DNA of 64,000 bases from Caulobacter sp. (GCA_021741355.1 JAIOXZ010000002.1:124001-188000); one strand, 5' to 3'; counted from the stretch's first letter, positions 50,510 through 59,484 are shown. A program made the numbers and translations. Notes: a model not told the origin generated them from the letters alone.

Positions 50510-52434
50510 GCTGGCGCCTTACCCTCCCCGCGGATGCGGGCGATGAAGTCGTCGATCGGGTTGTCGGTCTTGAGCCGGTGCATGATCACGTACTGCTGGA
50601 AGATCGAGAACACGTTCGAGAAGGTCCAGTAGACCAGCAGGCCGGCCGGGAAGGCCGCCATGATGAAGGTGAACAGGATCGGCATCATCTGGAAGATGCG
50701 CTGCTGCATGGGATCGGGCGCCGGCGGGTTCATCGCCGTCACCAGCCACATGGTGAAGCCGTAGAGCAGCGGCAGCACGCCGATATGCAGGTACTGGGCG
50801 AGCAGTCCGCCGATCACCGGCACCGTCGCCGGGTCATAGGGCAGCAGGCCGAACAGGTTGAGGATCGTCGTCGGGTCCTGCGCCGACAGGTCGTGCAGCC
50901 AGCCGAAGAACGGCGCGTGACGCATCTCGATGGTCACCGACAGCACCTTGTAGAAGGCGAGGAAGACCGGGATCTGGATCAGGATCGGGATGCAGCCGGC
51001 CATCGGGTTGACCTTCTCGCGCTGCATCAGCGCCATCGTCTCCTGCTGCGCCTTGACCGCGTCGTCCTTGTGGCGGGCCTTGATCTCGGCCATCGGCTCC
51101 TGGAGCTTCTTCATACGGGCCATCGACTCGGAGCTCTTCTGGGCCAGCGGATAGACCAGCAGGCGCACGCAGAGGGTCACCGCCAGGATCGCCAGGCCGA
51201 AGTTGCCCAGGTGACTGAAGAAGAACTCCAGCGCCAGGAAGAACGGCTTGGTCAGGAAGCTCAGCACCCCCCAGTCCACGGCGTCCTCGAAGCGCGGGAT
51301 GCCGAAGGTCTTCTGATAGCCCTTCAGCGCCTTCACTTCCTTGGCGCCGGCGAACAGGCGGGTCGTGGTGGTCACCTGGCGGCCCGGATTGATCAGCCGC
51401 GGGGTCCCGCCGAAGTGGGCGTCGTAGATGTCGACGCCCTGGGTCGTGGTCAGGCCGTACTCGCCGGTGATCTTCTCCGACTGGTCGGGCACCAGGGCCG
51501 CGAGCCAGTATTTGTCCGTCAGCCCGAGCCAGCCGCCGGGCGACTGGAAGCTCTTGACGATCACGGCCTGGCCGGGGGCGTAGGCCTGTCCGGCGCGGGC
51601 GGCCTCGTTGGCCAGGGCCTCTGCCTTCTTGGCGGCGTCCTTCTTCCACGGCGCGAACTTCAGCAGCCGCAGCTCGGCGGCGGCCTTGTCCGGCAAGTCG
51701 CCCATCGCGCCGACGGCGCCTTCATGGACGTTCTGGGCCTTGTCCTGGTTCTTCGGCAGACCCTGCCGCTGAACCGAGGCGTAGGGACGGATCGTGATCG
51801 GCGCCGCACCCAGGTTGGCCACGGTGTCGCTCACCGTGAACATGAACTTGTCATCGACCGCGATGGTGCGGGTGAAGACCAGGCGGTTGGGCGCCACATA
51901 GGTCAGTTCGACCGGCTTGCCGGGAGCCAGAACCGTGTTGGTCGAAGACACGGTCCAGACCGTGTCCGGCGTCGGCAGGCCCGGCACCTTCGGGGTCGGC
52001 ACGCCGGGAGCGATCTCGTCGGTCCAGCCGAAGTCGGCGAACCAGGCGTTCTGCGCCCCTTCCGGGCGCAGCAGTTCGACCGGCGGCGACCCCTTGGTCA
52101 GGGATTGGGCGTAGCGGAGGGCGTCGCCGTTGCGCGCGGTCAGGAACAGGTCGTCGATCCGCGCGCCCTGCAGGCGCAGCGAGCCGGTCAGCGACGGCGT
52201 GGCGATGGTGATCCGTGGGCTGGCCGCCTTGGCCGCGTCACGCGAGACGATCACGGTGGGACCGCTGACCGGCTTCGGCGCGGCGGCCTGCTGGGTGGCG
52301 ACGGCGCGCTCCCGCTTCAGGGCGTCCTGCTTCTTCTTGTTGGCCGGGTCCAGAACCAGGGTCTGGTAGCCGATGAGCATGGCGAACGCGATCACCATGA
52401 AGATGATCATGTTGCGGGAATCATTGTTCGGCAT
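50506..52434 (-). CDS. yidC: Membrane protein insertase YidC
   Basis: A 642-aa Gram-negative-type insertase. N-terminal TM helix ('[21 protein letters not shown]'), a large periplasmic domain (residues ~55-365), then the conserved five-helix insertase core ('[45 protein letters not shown]', '[23 protein letters not shown]', '[37 protein letters not shown]'-type segments). The catalytic hydrophilic-groove Arg is in 'VRLLVYPL'. Works alone or with SecYEG. It is 7 bp after rnpA. Confidence 0.97.
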   Translation of the reverse strand: MPNNDSRNMIIFMVIAFAMLIGYQTLVLDPANKKKQDALKRERAVATQQAAAPKPVSGPTVIVSRDAAKAASPRITIATPSLTGSLRLQGARIDDLFLTARNGDALRYAQSLTKGSPPVELLRPEGAQNAWFADFGWTDEIAPGVPTPKVPGLPTPDTVWTVSSTNTVLAPGKPVELTYVAPNRLVFTRTIAVDDKFMFTVSDTVANLGAAPITIRPYASVQRQGLPKNQDKAQNVHEGAVGAMGDLPDKAAAELRLLKFAPWKKDAAKKAEALANEAARAGQAYAPGQAVIVKSFQSPGGWLGLTDKYWLAALVPDQSEKITGEYGLTTTQGVDIYDAHFGGTPRLINPGRQVTTTTRLFAGAKEVKALKGYQKTFGIPRFEDAVDWGVLSFLTKPFFLALEFFFSHLGNFGLAILAVTLCVRLLVYPLAQKSSESMARMKKLQEPMAEIKARHKDDAVKAQQETMALMQREKVNPMAGCIPILIQIPVFLAFYKVLSVTIEMRHAPFFGWLHDLSAQDPTTILNLFGLLPYDPATVPVIGGLLAQYLHIGVLPLLYGFTMWLVTAMNPPAPDPMQQRIFQMMPILFTFIMAAFPAGLLVYWTFSNVFSIFQQYVIMHRLKTDNPIDDFIARIRGEGKAPA

Positions 52435-52441
52435 GAAGCGC

Positions 52442-52843
52442 TTAACCGGTTCGGGAGGGATCGGACGTCGCGGCGGGCTGCGCGGACGCAGGGTCTTGAT
52501 CGGCGGCGAGCCTTAACAGCGCGCTTTTCACATCGTCAAGGAGACGGGCCCACGGGCGCGTCGTCGTGCCGCCCCTGGCGATGAACACATAGTCGGATCC
52601 CGCGCGTCCAGCCTCGGGCAGGAGCAGGCGCGCGGCCTCACGCAGGCGACGGCGGGCGCGATTGCGGACAACCGATCCGCCGACACGTTTGGTGGCGGTG
52701 AAACCCGCCCGGATGGCGGAGTCGTCGTCGGCCCGGTCGCGACGCTGCACGACCACGGCGCCGCGTGCGACGGAAGGCGCTTTGGCGGCCGCGAGGAACT
52801 CGGGCCGCTTTCTGATGCGCTCTATGATGGGTTTCGTATCCAA
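52442..52843 (-). CDS. rnpA: Ribonuclease P protein component
   Basis: A 133-aa basic protein that binds RNase P RNA and helps in 5' maturation of tRNAs. The RNR motif is 'RNRARRRLREAARLLLPE', preceded by 'RAGFTATKRVGGSVV'. The start is a TTG at 52843, giving 'MDTKPIIERIRKRPEFLAAAKA', the usual N-terminus. The C-terminal ~20 residues (Ala/Pro/Ser-rich) are an extension. Between rpmH and yidC as in most bacteria. Confidence 0.92.
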   Translation of the reverse strand: MDTKPIIERIRKRPEFLAAAKAPSVARGAVVVQRRDRADDDSAIRAGFTATKRVGGSVVRNRARRRLREAARLLLPEAGRAGSDYVFIARGGTTTRPWARLLDDVKSALLRLAADQDPASAQPAATSDPSRTG

Positions 52844-52892
52844 ATCGTCCCGGCCCCGTGCACGAGGCAGATGGGGACGCGTGCCGCCAATA

Positions 52893-53030
52893 CTAGGCGG
52901 TCAGGCGCTTGCGGCCCTTGGCGCGACGACGCGCAACGATCTTCTGGCCGCTCTTGGTGGCCATCCGCGCGCGGTAGCCGTGACGGCGAGCGCGCACGAG
53001 ACGCGAAGGCTGAAAGGTCCGCTTGCTCAC
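52893..53030 (-). CDS. rpmH: 50S ribosomal protein L34
   Basis: A 45-aa strongly basic protein with the L34 signature '[20 protein letters not shown]' and tail '[20 protein letters not shown]'. The start codon is GTG (53030-53028). Followed by rnpA, yidC and engB on the same strand. A sigma-70-like promoter lies 64 bp upstream. Confidence 0.97.
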   Translation of the reverse strand: MSKRTFQPSRLVRARRHGYRARMATKSGQKIVARRRAKGRKRLTA

Positions 53031-53093
53031 GGGTTAGCTCCGAAATCTAAAGGTCTGGACGCGCCAGGCGGGGCCCGTCGCGATGAGCGGGGG

Positions 53094-53122
53094 TGGATAC
53101 GGGAAGGCAGGGGGTGAGTCAA
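53094..53122 (-). promoter_or_regulatory. Sigma-70-type promoter for rpmH-rnpA-yidC-engB
   Basis: Minus strand: TTGACT (53122-53117), 17-bp spacer, TATCCA (53099-53094). The -35 overlaps a GAGTC sequence, a CcrM-type GANTC methylation site on the plus strand. Confidence 0.5.
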
Positions 53123-53131
53123 CCCAAACCC

Positions 53132-54112
53132 CTAAAGGTCCGGGCGGATGATCGCCTTGCCGATCACCTTGCGGTCGGCCAGCAGGTCGAAGGCCTCGCG
53201 CCAGTCGGACAGCGGCAGTTCGGCGTGAACGCGCGGGCGGATCGTCCCGGCCTCGGCCATGGCCCAGACCGCGGCCATGTTCTCGCGCCCCCGCTCGGGG
53301 AACTGGCGGCCGTACTCGCCGGCGCGCACGCCCATCACCGAGAAGCCCTTGATCAGCGGCATGTTGACCGAAACGGTCGGGATCCGGCCCGAGGTGAAGC
53401 CGATCACCAGCAACCGGCCGTCGAAGGCGATGCAGCGCACGCTCTCGTCGAACACATCGCCGCCGACCGGGTCATAGATGACATCAGCCCCGCCGCCGGT
53501 GATCGCCTTGACCGCCTCGCGGAAGCCCTTGCTGACATTGAGCACGGCGTCGGGCGCATACTCGTCGGCGACGACCTTCAGCTTGTCGTCCGAGGCCGAG
53601 GTCGCGATGACCCTGGCGCCGAGAGCCTTGGCGAGGTCCACGGCGGCAAGGCCGACCCCGCCGGCGGCGCCGTGCACCAGCACCCATTCACCGGGCTCCA
53701 GCCGCGCCCTGCGGACCAGCGCGACGTAGGCGGTCAGATAGGCCGCGCCGACGGCGGCCGCCCGGCCATAGTCGAGACTGTCAGGCTTGCGCCGGATCGC
53801 CGCCGCCGGCAGCACCGCATACTCCGCGAACCCGCCCAGCTTGGCGCCGCCGACCACGGCGTCGCCAACGGCGAAGGCGGCGACGCCCTCGCCCAGGGCC
53901 ACGACGTCACCCGCCAGTTCCATGCCACCGACGAACGGCAGCGGCGGCTTCAACTGGTATTCGCCGCGGGTCATCAACAGGTCGGGGAAGTTGACGCTGG
54001 CCGCGCGAACCCTGACCAGCACCTCGCCGGTGCGGGGCGTGGGGATCGGGATGTCGCGCAGGGCGACGCCGGCGTAGTCCGGGCCCAGGCTGTCGACGAC
54101 GAGCGCGCGCAT
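53132..54112 (-). CDS. Zinc-independent quinone oxidoreductase-like MDR protein
   Basis: A 326-aa medium-chain reductase of the NADPH:quinone oxidoreductase (QOR/enoyl reductase) type. N-terminal GroES-like domain ('VLVRVRAASVNFPDLLMTRGEYQLKPPLPFVGGMELAG'), then a Rossmann domain ('[28 protein letters not shown]'). Zinc ligands of classical alcohol dehydrogenases are absent. The substrate is unknown; such genes are common in acyl-CoA or terpene catabolic neighbourhoods like this one. Confidence 0.9.
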   Translation of the reverse strand: MRALVVDSLGPDYAGVALRDIPIPTPRTGEVLVRVRAASVNFPDLLMTRGEYQLKPPLPFVGGMELAGDVVALGEGVAAFAVGDAVVGGAKLGGFAEYAVLPAAAIRRKPDSLDYGRAAAVGAAYLTAYVALVRRARLEPGEWVLVHGAAGGVGLAAVDLAKALGARVIATSASDDKLKVVADEYAPDAVLNVSKGFREAVKAITGGGADVIYDPVGGDVFDESVRCIAFDGRLLVIGFTSGRIPTVSVNMPLIKGFSVMGVRAGEYGRQFPERGRENMAAVWAMAEAGTIRPRVHAELPLSDWREAFDLLADRKVIGKAIIRPDL

Positions 54113-54183
54113 TTCTCTCTCCGGTTCGCGTCGGATTTGTGCGGCGCTTACGTTGCGGGAGTCATCCAGAATTTCCCATTGGC

Positions 54184-54327
54184 CTCCCTCCCCTTCATGG
54201 GGAGGGAAGACCGCGAAGCGGTCAGGGTGGGGAAGTGCAGCGACTTGCTGGATGTTATCGGGGCGGCAAAACGCCTCCCCACCCGTCCGGCCTTCGGCCG
54301 TCCACCCTCCCCATAAAGGGGAGGGAG
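54184..54327. repeat. Composite palindromic repeat, family C (copy 2, inverted)
   Basis: CTCCCTCCCCTTCATGGGG ... CATAAAGGGGAGGGAG with internal GACCGCGAAGCGGTC and CGGCCTTCGGCCG hairpins. It is the reverse complement arrangement of 49721-49868. Confidence 0.85.
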
Positions 54328-54335
54328 TCGATGCC

Positions 54336-55382
54336 TTACTTCAGCATCCCGTCCGCCGCCTGGCGGACGAAGCCGGCGATCTCGCGGCAGGCGATATCGG
54401 CGGGCGGGATGGCGCCGGTGAAGGCGGTGAACCCGTGCGCCAAGCTGTCGTAGCAGCGGTAGATCACCGGCACGCCCGCATCCATCAGCCGCTTGGCGTA
54501 GCACTCGCCCTGGTCGACCAGCGGATCGAACCCGGCCGTGACCACAATGGCGGGCGCCAGACCCGACAGGTCCTCGGTCTTGATCGGCGACAGGCGCGGG
54601 TCGGCGGGGTCGGCGTCGGCGCCCATGTAGTGGCCCATGAACCAGGTCATGGTGTCGCGCGACAGCGGATAGGCGTCGGCGTAGGTGGTCATCGACTGGG
54701 TTTCGCTGGCCACGTCAACGGCCGGATAGATCAGCAATTGCAGGGCGGGCTGCGCCTCGCCCGCGCGCTTCAGGTCCTGGGCGATGATGGCCGCGAAGTT
54801 GCCGCCCATGGAGTCGCCGCCGATCGCGGCTGTGCCCGGCGCCGCGCCGAAGCGGGCCGCATTGTCCCGGCCCCAGCGGAAGGCCGCCAGCACATCGTCG
54901 AGACCCGCCGGGAAGCGATGTTCCGGGGCCAGCCGGTACTCGACCGACAGCACCGCCGTCCGCGCGACCCGGGCGAGGATGCCGCAGAAGGCGTCGCAGG
55001 TTTCCAGATCGCCGATCACGCCGCCGCCGAAATGGGCGAAGACCATCAGCGGCGCGGCCGAATCCTGGTCGGCCGGGCGATAGGCGCGCAGCTTCAGCGG
55101 GCCGCCGGGGCCGTCGATCGACAGGTTCTCCGTGCGGACGCCGGGTTCCGGCTTGCCGCTCATCATCGCCAGGCCGCCGGCGCTGGCCGCGCGGGCCTCC
55201 TCCGGCGACAACGAGGACATCGGCGGCATGCGCCCGGCGCTGGCCGCGAGGAACTGCAGGCGGGGATCGAGCGTGCGACCGCCCTGCCAGACCACGCCGC
55301 CGCCGGACATCATGCGTAGCACCGGAGACGGCAACGACAGCATGACCTTCAGGATGGCCTTCTGGACGGCGGGGTCAGCCAT
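54336..55382 (-). CDS. Alpha/beta hydrolase, hormone-sensitive lipase family esterase
   Basis: A 348-aa esterase. The oxyanion-hole motif reads 'VFAHFGGGVIGDLETCD' (HGGG of the HSL family with an inserted Phe). The nucleophile elbow is 'IGGDSMGGNFAA' (GDSxGG). The acid is likely in 'VTAGFDPLVDQG' and the catalytic His in 'SLAHGFTAF'. It probably hydrolyses short or medium acyl esters. The first 8 bp overlap the 3' end of the tetR gene, so the regulator and esterase form one unit. Confidence 0.9.
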   Translation of the reverse strand: MADPAVQKAILKVMLSLPSPVLRMMSGGGVVWQGGRTLDPRLQFLAASAGRMPPMSSLSPEEARAASAGGLAMMSGKPEPGVRTENLSIDGPGGPLKLRAYRPADQDSAAPLMVFAHFGGGVIGDLETCDAFCGILARVARTAVLSVEYRLAPEHRFPAGLDDVLAAFRWGRDNAARFGAAPGTAAIGGDSMGGNFAAIIAQDLKRAGEAQPALQLLIYPAVDVASETQSMTTYADAYPLSRDTMTWFMGHYMGADADPADPRLSPIKTEDLSGLAPAIVVTAGFDPLVDQGECYAKRLMDAGVPVIYRCYDSLAHGFTAFTGAIPPADIACREIAGFVRQAADGMLK

Positions 55383-56019
55383 GCGGTTTCTCGGGTCGGG
55401 GCGCCAGACGGGGCAGTGCGGGCAGGCCGCCCAGGATCAGTTTGGTGGCGAAGTCGGTGGCTTCGACGGTGTTGATCGGCCGCCGCTCGAGCATCTTGTC
55501 GCCGACCTGCCGCGCCACGGCGATACAGGCGGCGGCCAGATAGTCGGCGTCGACACGCGGCGCGCCGCCGTGCTCGATGGCCTTGGAGAAGGCGTCGCGC
55601 ACCTCTTCGAACACCCGCTCCATCTCCGGCGTCTGGACGGCCATCTGCGGGTGGCGCTCTCCGGCCGGCCGGTTGGTCTGCCAGGTTTCATGCTCGTCGG
55701 CGATGAAGTCGAAATAGGCCTGGATCGCCGCGCGAAGGTAGCCGTCGAAGCTGTTGGACGCTTCCCAGCAGGCGCGCAGGATCGGCCGGAACCGCGCCGC
55801 GCCGTCGTCGGCCAGGGCCTCGAACACCTCATCGCGCGAGCGGAAGTAGTTGTAGAAGGTGCCCGACGCCAGGCCCGTGCGGCGGATGATGTCGCGCACC
55901 GTCGCGACCTCGTAGCCGAGCTCGGAGAACACTTCGCGCGCGGCGTCCAGGATCGCCCGGCGATTGGCAACCTTGGTCTGCTCGCGTTTTCCCGAGGCAA
56001 GAATGGCGACGTGACTCAT
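55375..56019 (-). CDS. TetR/AcrR-family transcriptional regulator
   Basis: A 214-aa repressor. N-terminal HTH (residues ~18-62): 'ANRRAILDAAREVFSELGYEVATVRDIIRRTGLASGTFYNYFRSRDEVFEAL', the classic TetR pattern. The C-terminal ligand domain is not assignable to a ligand. It overlaps the esterase gene by 8 bp and has a GTGAC-N5-GTCAC palindrome 45 bp upstream that may be its own operator. Confidence 0.9.
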   Translation of the reverse strand: MSHVAILASGKREQTKVANRRAILDAAREVFSELGYEVATVRDIIRRTGLASGTFYNYFRSRDEVFEALADDGAARFRPILRACWEASNSFDGYLRAAIQAYFDFIADEHETWQTNRPAGERHPQMAVQTPEMERVFEEVRDAFSKAIEHGGAPRVDADYLAAACIAVARQVGDKMLERRPINTVEATDFATKLILGGLPALPRLAPRPEKPHG

Positions 56020-56063
56020 CTTCAGCAGGCTAACAGGTCGCGCCGCCCGCCGGGAAGAGGAAG

Positions 56064-56078
56064 GTGACGCTCTGTCAC
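56064..56078. promoter_or_regulatory. Putative TetR operator
   Basis: GTGAC (56064-56068), 5-bp spacer, GTCAC (56074-56078): perfect half-sites, 45 bp upstream of the TetR start codon. Autoregulation is inferred. Confidence 0.45.
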
Positions 56079-56098
56079 GCTTTGGGCTGATCGAAAGT

Positions 56099-56752
56099 TC
56101 AGGCCCGCGCCTGCAGCCCGTTCTGCTTCATCCGCCAGATCAGCACGTCGAGACGGTCCTGGCCGAAGAAGACCTCGCCCTCGAAGACCATCGTCGGCAC
56201 GCCCCAGTGGCCTGCCGCCTCCAGCGCCTGCTGGTTGGCCTGTATGGCAGCGTCCAGACGCTCGGCGTCATCGCGGGCGGCCGTCTCGAGGGCCACGGGG
56301 TCGAGCCCCGCCCGCTCCGCCGCGCCGGCCAGGTGGTCGCCCTCGTGCCAGTTGTCGACAGACCCGCCCCAGATCACCCGGCCCGCCTCGGCGATATAGT
56401 CCAGTCCCCTGCCCGCCTCGGCGGCGGCCTGACCCATCCGGGTGATGCGATAGATGTAGGGTTGGTCCTTCGGCACTTCGCCGGTGGCGATATCCATGAC
56501 GACGGGGTCTGGCCGCGGCCAGCGGATCGGCGTGCCCTGCATCTGACCCAGGCGATAGACGTCGCGCGCCAGATAGGGCGGCCAGAGCGGGTTCACCTGC
56601 TTGAAGAAGCCGTCGATCCGCACCGCGATCGGCATGACGGGCCGGACGTTGATCGCCACGTCATACTCAGCCCGGAATTTGACGAGGCTCGGCGCGATCA
56701 GCCACGAATAGGGGCTGCGGAATGACCAGAAGACGTCGACACTGAGGGTCAT
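56099..56752 (-). CDS. DsbA-fold protein, 2-hydroxychromene-2-carboxylate isomerase family
   Basis: A 217-aa member of the GST-kappa/HCCA isomerase group. The N-terminus 'VDVFWSFRSPYSWLIAPSLVKF' replaces the DsbA CxxC with SPYS. Late signature 'AAGHWGVPTMVFEGEVFFGQDRLDVLIWRM' (residues ~180-210). Relatives isomerise a glutathione-dependent intermediate of naphthalene breakdown or act as GSTs. ATG 56752. Divergent from the second TetR gene with 67 bp between starts. Confidence 0.88.
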   Translation of the reverse strand: MTLSVDVFWSFRSPYSWLIAPSLVKFRAEYDVAINVRPVMPIAVRIDGFFKQVNPLWPPYLARDVYRLGQMQGTPIRWPRPDPVVMDIATGEVPKDQPYIYRITRMGQAAAEAGRGLDYIAEAGRVIWGGSVDNWHEGDHLAGAAERAGLDPVALETAARDDAERLDAAIQANQQALEAAGHWGVPTMVFEGEVFFGQDRLDVLIWRMKQNGLQARA

Positions 56753-56819
56753 CGTTCCACTTCCTGATGCGGGAACCATTTCGTTACCGGCGAGTATACA
56801 GAACGATGATGGGGGGGCC

Positions 56820-57494
56820 ATGGGGGATTCTATGACTGGTCGAACTGGTGCGGCGCCGCCGCCCGCGCGGACGCAGACGGCCGCCGCCCGCAGCGAACGG
56901 GCCCGCGCCCGTCCACGGGAGATCCTCGACGCGGCCCGCGACGTCTTTGCTCGCAAGGGTTTCGAGGCGACCCGCATGGACGAGGTGGCCACCGCCGCCG
57001 GGGTCACCAAGCCGGCGGTCTATCGCTATTTTCCCGGCAAGGACCGGCTGATCGCCGCGTTGCTGGAGGAAGACCTGGCGATCCCGTTTCGTCAGATTTC
57101 GGCATGGACCGAGGCCTATACCGGCCCGATCGAGGGCCTGATCGAGGGCTTCGCCGATCGGGTGGGCGATATGCAGTCTCGCGGCCTGACCCGCGGCTAC
57201 CTGATCCTGGCCCTCGACGAATCGGGACGCCGGCCCGAGATCGCCGCCTTCATCCGCGACCAGATCCTCGCGCCGGGCATGATGGTCCTGGCCCGCGCCT
57301 TCTTCCTGGCGATGGAACGGGGAGAGCTGAGCAAGGGCCATGATCCGGCATTCATGGCGCGGATGTTCTTCGCGCCGTTCCTGCAGTCGTCGCTCGGCGC
57401 GGTCGGCTACGCCCTGCCGGTCGGCGATGACGTCGAACAGGCGCGTTACCGGCGCTTCCATACGGCGGCGTTCCTGCAGGCGTTCAGGGCGTAA
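56820..57494 (+). CDS. TetR/AcrR-family transcriptional regulator
   Basis: A 224-aa regulator. A disordered Arg/Ala-rich N-terminus (residues ~1-33) precedes the HTH 'REILDAARDVFARKGFEATRMDEVATAAGVTKPAVYRYFPGKDRLIAALLEE'. The C-terminal domain is of the AefR/TetR_C type. Its divergent position suggests it controls the adjacent isomerase-like gene. ATG 56820 is followed in frame by a second ATG at 56832. Confidence 0.9.
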   Translation: MGDSMTGRTGAAPPPARTQTAAARSERARARPREILDAARDVFARKGFEATRMDEVATAAGVTKPAVYRYFPGKDRLIAALLEEDLAIPFRQISAWTEAYTGPIEGLIEGFADRVGDMQSRGLTRGYLILALDESGRRPEIAAFIRDQILAPGMMVLARAFFLAMERGELSKGHDPAFMARMFFAPFLQSSLGAVGYALPVGDDVEQARYRRFHTAAFLQAFRA

Positions 57495-57502
57495 ACCCAA
57501 CG

Positions 57503-57628
57503 CGTCATGGCCCGACTTGTTCGGGCCACTCAAGCGTGGTCAGGCCGACCGATAGGGCGCGGCGACCTCATCGCCCCTTGTTGACGCCTCGTGTTCATGG
57601 GTGGCCCGGACAGGCCGGGCCATGACGG
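57503..57628. repeat. Palindromic intergenic repeat, family D
   Basis: Arms CGTCATGGCCCG (57503-57514) and CGGGCCATGACGG (57616-57628), with inner hairpins at GACTTGTTCGGGCC and TGGCCCGGACAGGCCGGGCC. Lies between convergent tetR and monooxygenase genes. Confidence 0.7.
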
Positions 57629-57648
57629 TGTTGAGATGGTGACGCTGG

Positions 57649-59016
57649 CTAAGCCCCGACAGCCTCCGCCCGCGCCTTGACGGGCAGCACATTGCCGGCG
57701 GCCTTCGCGCGCTTCTCGCCCTTGACGATCTCCTTCATCAGGTCGTGGCAATAGATGCCGAAGTCGACCTGGATCGTGTGGCGTTTGGAAGCGTAGTACT
57801 GGCCCTTGTGGGTCTCTTCGTCCTTGACGGTGATCGCCTTCATGTCGGCCTCCGACGGCGGCAAGTACTTGCCCGTCAGATAGGCGGCGACCAGCTTGGA
57901 CTGCTGCTCGGCGAAGTTGACGAGCGTCGGCAGGGGCTGGGCCAGGGCCATGTAGAACAGGTTCGGCACGCCGGGCTTCATCATCCGCTTGAACAGCGGC
58001 AGCTGGTGATCGGCGTCAGGGACGAGATCGGCGTCATCGAAGAACGGGAACCGCATGTCGTAGCCGGTGGCGAAGATGATGGCGTCGACCTGTTCGACCG
58101 TGTCGTCGGCAAAGCGGACGTTGCCGCCCTCGAGCGCCTTGATCGCCGGCTTGAACTTGATGTCGCCGCAGCCGGCGCGGGTCAGGAACTCGCCGCTGAC
58201 CGAGGGATGCGCTTCCAGCGGCTCATGGTCCGGCTTGGGCAGGCCGTAGTCTTCCATGTTGCCGAGCGTCTTGCGGATGGTCTTGCGGGCGAGGCTCAGA
58301 CCCAGCTTGCGCGGCATCCAGTGCGGCATCGACGATTTGTCCGCCGGCTTGCCGTTCATGTATTTGGGCAGCACCCAGACCCCGCGCCGCGCCGAGACCC
58401 ACAGGTTTTTGGCGGTCGGCCGCTGGGCCAGTTCGCTGGCGATATCCATCGCCGAATTGCCCATGCCGACGACGACGATGTTCTTGCCGCGCATATCGAC
58501 CGGCTCGAACGGGTCGCGGTAGGCGTGGCTGTGGAAGGCCGCCCCGTCGAACTCGCCGGGATAGTCCGGAATGCGCGGGCTCCAGTGGTGGCCGTTGCAG
58601 ACGAACAGGACGTCGTACAGCCGGGTCTCGCCGGTCGAGAGGGTCACCTCCCAAAGGCCGTCGGCGTTGCGCCGGGCCTTCTCGACGCCGGTGTTGAAGG
58701 TGATCGTCTCGCGTAGGCCGAAATGGGCCACGTAGTCCTTGAAATACTGGAACAGCTGGGCGTGCGAGGGGAAGTCCGGCCAGTCCGACGGCACGGGATA
58801 GTCCTCGAACGCCAGCCGCCACTTGGAGGTGTCGATATGCAGGCTCTCGTAGCAGGCCGACATGCCGTTGGGGTTCTTGTAGTACCAGTTGCCGCCGATC
58901 TCGTCGGAGACCTCGAAGCAGTCGTAGGGGATGCCGACGTCCTTGAGCCGCTTGGCGGTCGTGAATCCGGAGCAGCCGGCCCCGATGATGCAGGCCTTCG
59001 GCAGACGTTCGGCCAT
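57649..59016 (-). CDS. Flavin-containing monooxygenase
   Basis: A 455-aa FAD/NADPH monooxygenase. FAD site 'KACIIGAGCSGFTTAKRLKDVGI' (GxGxxG, residues ~8-30), 'IGGNWYYKNPNGMSACYESL', FMO/BVMO-type fingerprint 'FHSHAYRDP', NADPH site 'NIVVVGMGNSAMDIASEL', and 'IIFATGYDMRFPF'. Class B FMO or Baeyer-Villiger-like; oxidises soft nucleophiles or ketones. A palindromic repeat follows about 80 bp upstream of its start. Confidence 0.92.
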   Translation of the reverse strand: MAERLPKACIIGAGCSGFTTAKRLKDVGIPYDCFEVSDEIGGNWYYKNPNGMSACYESLHIDTSKWRLAFEDYPVPSDWPDFPSHAQLFQYFKDYVAHFGLRETITFNTGVEKARRNADGLWEVTLSTGETRLYDVLFVCNGHHWSPRIPDYPGEFDGAAFHSHAYRDPFEPVDMRGKNIVVVGMGNSAMDIASELAQRPTAKNLWVSARRGVWVLPKYMNGKPADKSSMPHWMPRKLGLSLARKTIRKTLGNMEDYGLPKPDHEPLEAHPSVSGEFLTRAGCGDIKFKPAIKALEGGNVRFADDTVEQVDAIIFATGYDMRFPFFDDADLVPDADHQLPLFKRMMKPGVPNLFYMALAQPLPTLVNFAEQQSKLVAAYLTGKYLPPSEADMKAITVKDEETHKGQYYASKRHTIQVDFGIYCHDLMKEIVKGEKRAKAAGNVLPVKARAEAVGA

Positions 59017-59097
59017 GGCGGCGCTCCCTGACTTATCGTTGTTCAGGGAACCCTATCGGGCATGACGTGCGCGTCAACCGTGACGCAAGGGCGCCTG

Positions 59098-59140
59098 GAG
59101 CGGGATCCGATTACCGGTTCCGACTAATCGGAACGCGCTC
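59098..59140. repeat. Palindromic repeat, family E (GAGCG...CGCTC)
   Basis: GAGCGGGATCCGATTA (59098-59113) and TAATCGGAACGCGCTC (59125-59140) form a long imperfect hairpin around CCGGTTCCGAC. Similar GAGCG/CGCTC palindromes are, from memory, common in alphaproteobacterial intergenic regions. It abuts the stop codon of the small secreted-protein gene and may terminate it. Confidence 0.7.
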
Positions 59141-59460
59141 TAGCCGCAGCTGGCGACACAGCGGCTCCAGTACTGCGGGCAGAGCTCATCCTCGCCCGCG
59201 AGACAGAAGTAATAGGTCTGGGAGCAGCTCAGCCGGCACTGGCTACCGCTGGTGGTTGCGGGCGGGACGGCGGTTGGCTGCATCGGCGGCGGCAGGAGCG
59301 GCGACTCTTCCTCCGGCGGCGGCGCGGGGACGGCGCTGATGCTGCCGCGCAGGCCGGCCTGGTCGCCCGTCTGCTGACCGGGCGCGATCCGGCCCTGCTG
59401 CGCCGCGGCGGGTGCGGCGAGAGCGAGGGACAGGACCAGACAGGCGGCGAGGCGGCGCAT
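59140..59460 (-). CDS. Small secreted Pro-rich protein with a six-cysteine C-terminus
   Basis: A 106-aa protein. A signal peptide (cleavage after 'APAAA', residue ~20) is followed by a Gln/Gly/Pro-rich linker ('VPAPPPEEESPLLPPPMQPT'). A C-terminal module has six Cys spaced C-x3-C-x6-C-x7-C-x6-C-x3-C. The symmetrical twin Cx3C spacing suggests a disulfide-bonded helical hairpin in the periplasm. Family not recognised. ATG 59460 is preferred over 59469. A perfect CtrA box lies 25 bp upstream, so expression is probably tied to the cell cycle. Confidence 0.7.
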   Translation of the reverse strand: MRRLAACLVLSLALAAPAAAQQGRIAPGQQTGDQAGLRGSISAVPAPPPEEESPLLPPPMQPTAVPPATTSGSQCRLSCSQTYYFCLAGEDELCPQYWSRCVASCG

Positions 59461-59484
59461 GACAGCCACCGTGCGGCAGGATCG

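Noticed and set aside
50578..52584. A 668-codon plus-strand frame opposite yidC
   Set aside because: Antisense shadow of yidC with His/Arg/Gln-rich translation.
52893..53122. Chromosome replication origin next to rpmH-rnpA
   Set aside because: rpmH is often near dnaA, but no dnaA, parAB, gidA or DnaA-box cluster is visible here, and the gene upstream is a quinone oxidoreductase.
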